In this document: one piece after another, positions 19,872 to 28,174 of the stretch | Position numbering within the stretch: the stretch's first letter is position 1 | How the letters are laid out: each line of letters starts with the position of its first letter | Assembly (NCBI GenBank): GCA_016776605.1 | Contig: JADHTB010000003.1 | Coordinates: forward strand, 186,001-250,000 | Source of the DNA: Alphaproteobacteria bacterium | Lineage (GTDB): Bacteria > Pseudomonadota > Alphaproteobacteria > GCA-2731375 | Length of the DNA: 64,000 bases | Direction of reading: 5' to 3' | Notes under the pieces: model-generated | Database searches by the model: none | Seen by the model: the letters and a program-made list of their open reading frames with translations, nothing else | What the model was told of the DNA's origin: nothing | Position numbers and translations under genes: made by a program

Positions 19872-21209
19872 TCAATGCCCTCCTGCTTGTGCTGCGTCCG
19901 CTTCTATGGCCCGGCGCGCGAAGGTCGCCGCGCCCAGGGCGCCGGTGTAGATGGAGTCCGGATCGATGTTGATGGTCAGATCGCCGTAGTTTTCCTTGAT
20001 CAATTGCTTCAGGGCCTTCACGGCGGCGCCGTTATTGGCAACCCCGCCGGTGAAGGTGAATTGATCGCGAATGCCCCCTGAACGGGACAGGATCGACATG
20101 GCGCGCAGGATGATGGCCCGGTGCAGGCCGGCCAGAATATCCTCCCGCGCCTCGCCCAACGACAACCGGTCACGCAATTCGGCACCGGCGAACACGGTGC
20201 AGGTGGAATTAATGCGGACGTTGCGGGTTGATTTCAGGGCCAGGGGCCCCAATTCGTGCAGGCCCAAATTCATCTCGTCGGCGATATAGCCCAGATAGCG
20301 GCCACAGCCGGCGGCGCAGCGGTCGTTCATTTGAAAATTTTCGACGATGCCGGCGGGATCGACCTGGATTGCCTTGGTATCCTGACCGCCGATGTCCAAC
20401 ACCGTCGCGGTATCGGGATACATCACATGGGCGCCCAGGCCGTGGCAGAGAATTTCCGAACGAATATGTTCCTTGGAAAACGGCAGCCGGGCCCGGCCAT
20501 AGCCGGTGCCGATGACGTAGGTTTCCTCCAACGTCATATCCAGTGCGGCCTTGACCGGCGCGCGCACCGCATCGGATGCCGCCGACAAGTCATCGAAGGC
20601 GATAAAGGTACGGTCCAGTGCCCGCATCAGCTTATCGGACAGGCTTTCATCGGAAATACGGTTCTCCACATCGATGATGGAACGGTCATAAACATTCAAT
20701 ACGTAGTCAAAGGGCAGTTTGCATTCCCCGGCCACCTCCTCGCCCACCGCCAGGTAGCGCGAACCGGCGATATCACGGAAGAAGTCCGACTTGCGGTTAG
20801 CGCCGGCCGCGAATTGCGCCGGCGCCTCCCTGTTCAGGCGGCGAAAAATCTCTGCCAGGGCTTCGTGCAGCGCCGCCGTATCGGCGCCAAAGCGGTCAGG
20901 CGCGGCGTTGGCGGTGCAGGTCTGTTCCAGGTCCGCCAGCTGCTCCAAAAATTGTTCCAGACGGAAATCCCGAACCAGCTGATCCAGAAAACTATCCAGG
21001 CGGCCGTCCAGGGCCCTCACCCCATCCAGGCTATGGCGGAACAAATAGAAGCGGGCGTTCAACAACGCCTCCTGCTTTGCGACCTCGGCCGCCACATCAT
21101 AGTTGGAGCGGGAATTGGTAATGCCCCGGCCTATAACCTGCAGGTCTTCGTTCATGACCACCGCCTTGGTGGTGGTGGAGCCTAGATCGATCCCGACAAA
21201 GCATTGCAT
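19872..21209 (-). CDS. bcrA: benzoyl-CoA reductase subunit A (BcrA/BadF), ATPase subunit
   Basis: [37 protein letters not shown]; 445 aa. Confidence 0.93.
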   Translation of the reverse strand: MQCFVGIDLGSTTTKAVVMNEDLQVIGRGITNSRSNYDVAAEVAKQEALLNARFYLFRHSLDGVRALDGRLDSFLDQLVRDFRLEQFLEQLADLEQTCTANAAPDRFGADTAALHEALAEIFRRLNREAPAQFAAGANRKSDFFRDIAGSRYLAVGEEVAGECKLPFDYVLNVYDRSIIDVENRISDESLSDKLMRALDRTFIAFDDLSAASDAVRAPVKAALDMTLEETYVIGTGYGRARLPFSKEHIRSEILCHGLGAHVMYPDTATVLDIGGQDTKAIQVDPAGIVENFQMNDRCAAGCGRYLGYIADEMNLGLHELGPLALKSTRNVRINSTCTVFAGAELRDRLSLGEAREDILAGLHRAIILRAMSILSRSGGIRDQFTFTGGVANNGAAVKALKQLIKENYGDLTINIDPDSIYTGALGAATFARRAIEADAAQAGGH

Positions 21210-21233
21210 GACTAGATCCTCCTAGAGCAACCT

Positions 21234-21326
21234 GCGTTCATTTGAACGCAGATAAGTTGCTCGAACTCTTAGAACTAGATCAAATTATCAGCCGAAAAAC
21301 GCTTCCGTTTTTAGGCTGTTTGATCT
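21234..21326. repeat. Palindromic repeat family B
   Basis: Hairpin 1 GAGCAAC-CTGCGTTCA..TGAACGCAG-GTTGCTC; hairpin 2 CTAGATCAAA..TTTGATCTAG; flanked by TA. Confidence 0.88.
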
Positions 21327-22617
21327 AGGCGGCCTGAATGGCGCCCTTTTGTTGCAGCATCTGGAAATAGCTTTCCAACCGGTTCTTAACGTTGGCGGCC
21401 GAGAAATAGCGCGGATCGACCAGATCGGTTTCGATGAAGGCGGCGGGCTTGCCAGTGCGTTTTTCGATCTCGCGCAGCATCAATAACTGGCCGGCGGAAA
21501 AGCTGTTGCAGCTTTTCACGGAATTGATCACCAGGCCGTCCGCCTGATAATCCTCCATGTAGTTGCACAGCATTCTGATCCGCGCCGGCAGGCTTAGATT
21601 GGTGTAACAACCCAAACAATAATCGGCCAGGGATTCGATGGGGTGATCCGGGTCGTGGCGAAAGCCGAAATCATAGACGCCGCCGACCTTGGTGTAGGTC
21701 GAGGCGACGACCACGGCGCCTTCGTCATAGAACATCTTCCAGAATTCGCGGAAGTTGGTGTAATTCGGCGTGCCTTCAACGACCAGGCGGAAGCGTTCCT
21801 TGCCGAAATCACCTTCCGGCGTGACCGGGCCCTGGCCGTTCGCCAGACGCTGTTCGATTTCGCCCCGCAGGGTGCGGTAATATTCCGTTGCGGCCTCGGT
21901 GCCGCGAAACGCGGTGAAGATCGGGCCGATGTAATAGACGCCGCCGAAAAAGGCATCAATGGGCGATGGCTTGTTCTTGGCCGATTGCAGGATCCAGACC
22001 AGATCATCCTCGGCCTTGGCCGATTCCCGCATATATTGCCGCAGCCGGTCCATGTCGAACTTGACGCCGCTGACCCGCTCCAGGGTCGGAATGACATCCT
22101 CCTTCAACTGCTTGACCACATAGTCGCGCATGTTCTGGGTGATTTTGCCGTCGGCCTGATAGGGCACATGCAACATGATGGTTTCGCAGTCATAATGTTC
22201 GCGCACCAGCTCGAACCATTTCATGAAGGTGAAACAGCCGGTGTAGGAAAGCAGCAGCACATCCGGGTCCGGCAGCTTGTCCCCCGTGGGGCCGATATTA
22301 CCCTGCAGCATCATGCCGAGGTCGGATTTGACGTAGGTGCAGACGTCCTCGGACTGGCCGTTGCGCTCCGCCTCCATGATCAGGCGGCCGGTTTTTTTGC
22401 GCATGCCGTTTTGCAGGGCGTTGATCTCGGGAAAATTGCGGACCAGATCAAAGCACATCAGCAATTCGTTCAGGTTGCCCGGCACGAAGGTTGAACAGAC
22501 CTTGCGGCCCTCTTCGTTCGCCGTGGACAGGGATTTGAAGTTGGTATCGATCATTTCCTTCTGCTTCAGCATGGAAGGTTCTTTGATCACATCCTGTGGG
22601 GCTGCGTTGCTCATCAT
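21325..22617 (-). CDS. bcrB: benzoyl-CoA reductase subunit B (BcrB/BadE)
   Basis: 2-hydroxyacyl-CoA dehydratase fold family; YTGCFTFMKWFELVREHYDCETIMLHVPY, CLGCYTNL, NSVKSCNSFSAGQL; ATGA overlap with bcrC. Confidence 0.93.
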   Translation of the reverse strand: MMSNAAPQDVIKEPSMLKQKEMIDTNFKSLSTANEEGRKVCSTFVPGNLNELLMCFDLVRNFPEINALQNGMRKKTGRLIMEAERNGQSEDVCTYVKSDLGMMLQGNIGPTGDKLPDPDVLLLSYTGCFTFMKWFELVREHYDCETIMLHVPYQADGKITQNMRDYVVKQLKEDVIPTLERVSGVKFDMDRLRQYMRESAKAEDDLVWILQSAKNKPSPIDAFFGGVYYIGPIFTAFRGTEAATEYYRTLRGEIEQRLANGQGPVTPEGDFGKERFRLVVEGTPNYTNFREFWKMFYDEGAVVVASTYTKVGGVYDFGFRHDPDHPIESLADYCLGCYTNLSLPARIRMLCNYMEDYQADGLVINSVKSCNSFSAGQLLMLREIEKRTGKPAAFIETDLVDPRYFSAANVKNRLESYFQMLQQKGAIQAA

Positions 22618-23777
22618 GCACTCCAAAGTTTGATTGAATCGGCGAAGGTGCCCGCCTGCTCGCGGATGGCCTGTAGTTGTCCGGTGTTTTCGGCATACTT
22701 GAAGGCGGTGAAGGGGATATCGACCTTGTTCAAGGCCTCCTGCAACATGGGCCGGTCCAACAGGGCCGGGTCGCAAAAGCTCGGCGCCGCGAAGATCACC
22801 CCTTCGGCACCGCTGCTGCGCACCTGTTCGATCAGGAATTTGCCCTTGTCCGCTTTGTCCGGCTCGAACTTGGCCGAGGTGGCGGCGGAATGATGCAGAA
22901 AGGCCTTCGACAGGTTTTCCAGCGGGTCGCCGGCCGTGGGCACGTCATCCAGCAGCCAGCGGGTAATCAACAGGAAATCATCGTCCACCACATAGCAACC
23001 CGCCAATTCCAGGGATTTGATCAGGCCCAGGGGCGGTTGCTCGCAGAACACGCCGTTGACCACGACCCGGCAATTGTCCCGCCGTGGCCGCTCTTCCTCT
23101 GCCGCGGCGGCGACATAGTCGCGCAGCAATTGGCTGTGTTCCTCCACCGGCAGGACCATGCCGGCGCGCAACAGCAAATAAAGCTCGGATGTCGGCGCTT
23201 GCCAGGGTCGCTCGGCGCGATATTGGTAAAGCGCCGCGATTGCCTTGCGGTTGTCGTTATAGACGGCGATGGACTGGCGCAGATCGTCATCGCTGATAGG
23301 GCGGCCCACCAGTTCGCCCAGATCATCGCGCAGGGATTGCAGTTCATGGATATAAAAGGTGCCGGCGATATCGTCGCGATAGGTCTGCGGCACATCGAAG
23401 TAGCGCACGTACTTGTCCTTGAACAGCAGTTGCCACATGCCGGACAGGTTTCGAATGACATCGCAGATACTGGGAAACAGCATGCCGTCCAGGCTGTCCA
23501 GGCGGCCCGTCAGACCCAATTCGATGGTGGAGCGGGGGATGCGGCAAATATAACTTTGATAGTAAGCGTCGCCGTGGATCACTTCCAACTGATCGCCGCC
23601 GCCGAAAATACCCACCGGCAGCATGCCGGCGGCATGGATGATCTCGCGCGGCACATAGATCGGTAAATAACCGATCGCCTTGCGCCCCGGCTCAGCCGCC
23701 TTCCAATCCTTGACGGCGTTGAAATCCAGGTCGTCGAACAGAGCCTGGCAGCGGTCGACAATTTCTTGCACGGTCAT
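22614..23777 (-). CDS. bcrC: benzoyl-CoA reductase subunit C (BcrC/BadD)
   Basis: 387 aa; GYLPIYVPREIIHAAGMLPVGIFGGGDQLEVIHGDAYYQSYICRIPRSTIEL; first gene of the operon. Confidence 0.92.
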   Translation of the reverse strand: MTVQEIVDRCQALFDDLDFNAVKDWKAAEPGRKAIGYLPIYVPREIIHAAGMLPVGIFGGGDQLEVIHGDAYYQSYICRIPRSTIELGLTGRLDSLDGMLFPSICDVIRNLSGMWQLLFKDKYVRYFDVPQTYRDDIAGTFYIHELQSLRDDLGELVGRPISDDDLRQSIAVYNDNRKAIAALYQYRAERPWQAPTSELYLLLRAGMVLPVEEHSQLLRDYVAAAAEEERPRRDNCRVVVNGVFCEQPPLGLIKSLELAGCYVVDDDFLLITRWLLDDVPTAGDPLENLSKAFLHHSAATSAKFEPDKADKGKFLIEQVRSSGAEGVIFAAPSFCDPALLDRPMLQEALNKVDIPFTAFKYAENTGQLQAIREQAGTFADSIKLWSA

Positions 23778-23910
23778 CTTGGTTTTGCTCCCGAATAGTA
23801 GCCATAACCTCGTCGTCTTCCCCTGACTTCGCCGTTCCCCTAAAAGTTCAATCGCTACTGATCATCCTGGACTTGCTTGCCGCCGCCGCCAAAAAAACAC
23901 CCCAAAAGCA

Positions 23911-23940
23911 TTGACGAAATCTGTCTGATCAAGCTATTAT
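23911..23940 (+). promoter_or_regulatory. Putative sigma70-type promoter for korA (TTGACG-N18-TATTAT)
   Basis: -35 at 23911-23916, -10 at 23935-23940. Confidence 0.55.
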
Positions 23941-23959
23941 GGTAATCAAGTACCATAAT
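23936..23959. promoter_or_regulatory. Perfect inverted repeat ATTATGGTA-ATCAAG-TACCATAAT (candidate operator)
   Basis: 9-bp perfect arms, 6-bp spacer, in the bcrC/korA divergent intergenic region and overlapping the candidate -10. Confidence 0.75.
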
Positions 23960-24015
23960 GCGGTTTTAGTCGTCAAGTGGCAAAACGAATGACCAAACGT
24001 ATGAAGGGACAATCG

Positions 24016-25794
24016 ATGACACAGGTAGAGACGCAAAGCCGCGCTTCGGTGCCCGCTGCGATCACGGCGACTATGGCGGCGGCGGAAACGCCTAGCATCG
24101 CCATTGCCATGTTGGGCAGTGGTGGGTCCGGCGTCATGACGGCGGCGGAAATTCTGCTGCGGGCCGCCGCGCGGGCGGGCTATTTCGGCTTGATGACGAA
24201 AACCTTCGGACCGCAAATTCGCGGGGGCGAGGCCGCCGCCTTCGTCACCCTGTCAACCCGGCCGGTGGAAACCCAGGCCGATCAGATCGACTTGCTGTTC
24301 GCCATCGATTGGAAAAACGCCGAACGATTTGCCGGCGAACTGCAATTAGGCCCGGACACATTGGTAATTTCCGGCGACGTGGGCGCCGCGCTGCCCGACA
24401 TCGTGACCGGGCCACGGCCCCGTCTGGGCGAGGTCAACCTGAAAACCCTGACCCGGTCCCACAAAGGCGTCCGGCCCAACATGGTTGCACTGGGCACGGT
24501 GGGGGGCGCCATCGGTTTGCCGCGGCATGCGATAGCGGAGTTAATTGCCGAACGCCTGGGTAAAAAAGGCGAAGCGGCCATGACCCAGGGTTTGACCGCC
24601 GTCGATCTGGGTTATGACGAGGCGGCAAATTTCGCCGTGGCCAAACTGGCGCCGCCGTTGGGGGACAGCGCGCGCTGGATCATTTCCGGCAATCAGGCGG
24701 CGGGTTATGGCGCTATACGGGGCGGGGTCCGCTTTGCCGCCGCCTATCCCATCACCCCGGCCACGGAAATCCTGGAATGGCTGGCCCCGCGTCTGCAAAA
24801 GATCGGTGGCTTGCTGGTGCAGGCAGAGGATGAGTTGGCCTCCATCAACATGATCATCGGCGGCTCGTTCGGTGGCGCGGCCGTGCTGACCGCGACCTCC
24901 GGCCCTGGGCTGGCATTAATGAGCGAGTCCATCGGCCTTGCCGTGGCGGCGGAAATACCCCTGCTGGTGATTAATGTCATGCGCGGCGGGCCGTCCACGG
25001 GCATCCCCACGAAATCGGAACAATCCGACTTGAACATTGCCGTTTACGGCTTGCACGGGGATGCCCCCCACGTGGTGACGGCACCGAATTCCATTTCCGA
25101 CTGTCTGTTCACGGCGCAATGGTCCACCCATCTGGCGGAAGCCATGCAAGTCCCGGCCATCATGCTGTCCGACCAATCTTTCGGCCAGGCCCTGGGCATC
25201 GTGGAAAAGCCAGCGGCGCTGGCCTTTGCCACCCACCGGGCGGTGGCCGAGGCGCCGGCGCAGGACTATCAACGCTATGCCGTGACCGCTTCCGGCGTCT
25301 CACCCATGGCCCTGCCCGGCACGCCCGGTGGGCAATACACCGCCGATGGTCTGGAACACAGCGAAAGCGGCACGCCCTCCTCCGCCGTTAATGATCATAA
25401 TAGGCAGTTGGAGAAGCGCTTGCGCAAGGTGGTGGAATTTGATTACGGCGATCACTGGGCCCAGATTGAAGGCGACGGACCCGCCGCCATCATCACCTGG
25501 GGCTCCGCCACCGGGCCGGTGCGTCAGGCCATGCGGCGGGTTGATCCCGACGGCACGCGCCTGCGCCTGATCTCTCTGCGTTTGATCAGCCCGGCCCAAC
25601 CGGCGCGCCTGGCTCAGGCCTTGACGGGTTGCGGCCAAATCCTGGTCGTCGAACAAAGCCAGATGGCGCAGTTCTTTGGCCATCTGAAGGCGCAATTCGA
25701 TCTGCCCCCAATGGCCGGTCTATACGCCCGGCCGGGGCCGCAACCGTTTCGGGTGGCGGAGATCGCCGCCAAGTTAGAGGAGTGGCTATCATGA
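24016..25794 (+). CDS. korA: 2-oxoacid:acceptor oxidoreductase subunit alpha (2-oxoglutarate:ferredoxin oxidoreductase-like)
   Basis: N-terminal gamma-like domain GSGGSGVMTAAEILLRAAARAGYFGLMTKTFGPQIRGGE then alpha domain; ATG 24016 has AAGGGA upstream (ORF open from GTG 23977). Confidence 0.9.
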   Translation: MTQVETQSRASVPAAITATMAAAETPSIAIAMLGSGGSGVMTAAEILLRAAARAGYFGLMTKTFGPQIRGGEAAAFVTLSTRPVETQADQIDLLFAIDWKNAERFAGELQLGPDTLVISGDVGAALPDIVTGPRPRLGEVNLKTLTRSHKGVRPNMVALGTVGGAIGLPRHAIAELIAERLGKKGEAAMTQGLTAVDLGYDEAANFAVAKLAPPLGDSARWIISGNQAAGYGAIRGGVRFAAAYPITPATEILEWLAPRLQKIGGLLVQAEDELASINMIIGGSFGGAAVLTATSGPGLALMSESIGLAVAAEIPLLVINVMRGGPSTGIPTKSEQSDLNIAVYGLHGDAPHVVTAPNSISDCLFTAQWSTHLAEAMQVPAIMLSDQSFGQALGIVEKPAALAFATHRAVAEAPAQDYQRYAVTASGVSPMALPGTPGGQYTADGLEHSESGTPSSAVNDHNRQLEKRLRKVVEFDYGDHWAQIEGDGPAAIITWGSATGPVRQAMRRVDPDGTRLRLISLRLISPAQPARLAQALTGCGQILVVEQSQMAQFFGHLKAQFDLPPMAGLYARPGPQPFRVAEIAAKLEEWLS

Positions 25795-26633
25795 CCCCCA
25801 CCACCCCAGATACTGCCTGTGCGCTGACCGCGCGGGATTACAAGTCCGATCTGAAGCCGGTCTGGTGTCCGGGCTGCGGTGACTTCTCCATCCTGATGTC
25901 GATCACCATGGCCATGGCCCAGATTGGCCGCCCGCCCGAGGAAGTCGCCGTGATATCCGGTATCGGCTGTTCCTCGCGGGTGCCGGCCTATACCAATTGC
26001 TATGGCTTTCATGGGGTTCATGGCCGGGCCCTGCCGTTGGCCACCGGCCTGAAATTGAGCCGGCCCGATTTGCTGGTGCTCGCCGCGGGCGGCGATGGGG
26101 ACGGCTATTCCATTGGTGGCAATCACTTCCTGCACGCCTGCCGGCGCAACGTGGATCTGACCTACATCGTTATGGACAATCAGGTCTATGGCATGACCAA
26201 GGGGCAGCCATCGCCCACCACGCCGCCCGAATGGGACAGCGCCCTGGTGCCGGGTGGTACCGGTTTGCGCCCCTTCCATCCCCTGGTCATCGCCCTGGCG
26301 GCGGGAGCCAACTTCGTCGCCCGCTCGTTCTCGGGCGACGCCAACGGTACGGCGCAAATCATTGTCGATGCGATCCGGCATCCGGGTTTTTCCCTGATCG
26401 AAATTCTCAGCCCCTGCGTTACCTTTCGCCCGGAAGAGCGGGATTGGGCGAAACAGGTCCACCCGGCGGCGGTGGCGGAAACCGGCGACCGGGCCCAGGC
26501 CGCGCGCCGGGTCCTGACCGACGACGGTTTCAATACGGGCATTCTGTATCGCGGCGACCGGGAGCCCTATCAGCCGGCCTTTCATCCGGTTGAGGTCGAA
26601 GGCGCCGACTTTGATGCGGACTTCCTGCCATGA
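25791..26633 (+). CDS. korB: 2-oxoacid:ferredoxin oxidoreductase subunit beta
   Basis: KPVWCPGCGDFSIL, GIGCSSR, GGDGDGYSIGGNH TPP motif; ATGA overlap with korA. Confidence 0.92.
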   Translation: MTPTTPDTACALTARDYKSDLKPVWCPGCGDFSILMSITMAMAQIGRPPEEVAVISGIGCSSRVPAYTNCYGFHGVHGRALPLATGLKLSRPDLLVLAAGGDGDGYSIGGNHFLHACRRNVDLTYIVMDNQVYGMTKGQPSPTTPPEWDSALVPGGTGLRPFHPLVIALAAGANFVARSFSGDANGTAQIIVDAIRHPGFSLIEILSPCVTFRPEERDWAKQVHPAAVAETGDRAQAARRVLTDDGFNTGILYRGDREPYQPAFHPVEVEGADFDADFLP

Positions 26634-27166
26634 ACACCGCCAGCCCATACGACCACTCATCTGTCGTCTTCGCCGACCGCGAAACGCTGTTGGCGCATGC
26701 CTATGCCATCGAGCTGGAGGCGGCCGAACGCTACCAGGCCCTGGCCGAACAAATGTATAGCTGCGGCAATGACGAAGTCGCCGACCTGTTTGCCAAGCTG
26801 GCGGAGATCGAAGGCAAGCATGCCGCGGAACTCAGCCTTGAACATGGCGCTGCCAGCACACCGATGGCGGCGGCGGACTACATGTGGTCCGGCTTGGAAT
26901 CGCCCGAAGCAATTCCGTTTGGAGACATGCATTATTTGCTGCAACCCTATCAGGCCCTGACCCTGGCCCTGGCGGCGGAGCGCCGGGCGCACGCCTTCTA
27001 TGAAGCAGCGGCGGCGCAATCGCCCAACGCGGATATCCGTACATTGGCGGCTGAATTCGCCAGCGAGGAGGCCGACCATGTATTTCTGGTCCTGGACTGG
27101 CTGCAACGCTATCCGGAACCGGAACCGGATTGGGATGAGGACATGGACCCGCCGGAGTCCCTATGA
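26630..27166 (+). CDS. ferritin-like/rubrerythrin-like diiron protein
   Basis: Two E...ExxH-type helix pairs (AAERYQ..EIEGKH; AERRAH..SEEADH); ATGA overlap with korB. Confidence 0.82.
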   Translation: MNTASPYDHSSVVFADRETLLAHAYAIELEAAERYQALAEQMYSCGNDEVADLFAKLAEIEGKHAAELSLEHGAASTPMAAADYMWSGLESPEAIPFGDMHYLLQPYQALTLALAAERRAHAFYEAAAAQSPNADIRTLAAEFASEEADHVFLVLDWLQRYPEPEPDWDEDMDPPESL

Positions 27167-27194
27167 AGGAATGCCAGGGCGGGGGGCAGGGTTG

Positions 27195-27650
27195 ATGCAA
27201 CATTCAGAAGTTACCATTCGTGACGCGGCTGCCGGGGATATCCAGACGGTAATCCGGCTGGACGAAATCCACACCGGCCTGGCCAAGCCGGATTACTGGC
27301 GCGAGATGTTCGCCGCCTATGTGACCGCCGCGCATTTCGGGCGCTTCTTCCTGATCGCCGAGGCGGCGGGCGAGGTGGCCGGTTTCATCGTCGGCGAAAT
27401 CCGCACCTGGGAGTTTGGCTCGCCGCCCTGTGGCTGGGTCTTCGCCGTCAATGTTTCCCCGGATTGCCGGGAAGGGGGCATCGGCAGCGGCCTGCTGGAC
27501 GCCATTTGCGCGCGCTTTCGTGATTGCGGTGTGGGGACGGTCCGCACCATGATCTCGCGCAACGATCCCCTTAATTTGGCCTTTTTCCGCAGTCAGGGCA
27601 TGACGGCGGGCCCCTATATCGAGCTGGAGAAAAGCGTCGAACCAGTATGA
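27195..27650 (+). CDS. GNAT family N-acetyltransferase
   Basis: VTIRDAAAGDIQTVIRLDE; VNVSPDCREGGIGSGLLDAI (acetyl-CoA binding motif). Confidence 0.87.
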   Translation: MQHSEVTIRDAAAGDIQTVIRLDEIHTGLAKPDYWREMFAAYVTAAHFGRFFLIAEAAGEVAGFIVGEIRTWEFGSPPCGWVFAVNVSPDCREGGIGSGLLDAICARFRDCGVGTVRTMISRNDPLNLAFFRSQGMTAGPYIELEKSVEPV

Positions 27651-27665
27651 ACGAAACCTGAGAAT

Positions 27666-28091
27666 ATGCGCCTGCAAAAATCAACCGAGTTTGCCCTGTA
27701 TGCGGTCCTGGAACTGGCTGCTGATCCGGGCCGGCAGATGTCTACCGCCGATATCGCCGTCCGTTACGGCATCTCGGCCCATCATCTGGCCAAGGTCATG
27801 CGGCAACTGGTGCGCGCCGGGCTGATCCAATCCGTGCGCGGCGTGGGTGGTGGTTATCGTTTCAGCGGCAATGTCAAACGGGTCACATTGTGGGACATCA
27901 TCGAACTGTTCGAGCCCGAGGCACCCGGCGACGGCGAAGCAGGCTACGACACCCCCATCGCCAGGGCCCTGTATAGAGTGCGGGCGGAAATCGACGATCT
28001 GGCCCGCGCCACCATGCAATCCATTACCCTGAAGTCACTGCTAAAATTTGCCCCGGCCGAAACCGTCGAGGGTCTAGCCCGGACTCTCTAA
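27666..28091 (+). CDS. Rrf2 family transcriptional regulator lacking cysteines
   Basis: MRLQKSTEFALYAVLELA...ISAHHLAKVMRQLVRAGLIQSVRGVGGGYRF; no Cys in the 141 residues. Confidence 0.88.
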   Translation: MRLQKSTEFALYAVLELAADPGRQMSTADIAVRYGISAHHLAKVMRQLVRAGLIQSVRGVGGGYRFSGNVKRVTLWDIIELFEPEAPGDGEAGYDTPIARALYRVRAEIDDLARATMQSITLKSLLKFAPAETVEGLARTL

Positions 28092-28174
28092 GGGGAACAA
28101 TCGACCGAATCGCTTAAGCTTCAGCGACTCCGAATTAATCGAAAACTGCTTGTCTTATAATTTTCTCGATTAGT

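Noticed and set aside
20256-21185. 309-aa plus-strand ORF
   Set aside because: Antisense to bcrA; no recognisable domain.
22677-23666. 329-aa plus-strand ORF
   Set aside because: Antisense to bcrC.
25614-26660. 348-aa minus-strand ORF
   Set aside because: Antisense to korA/korB; no domain.
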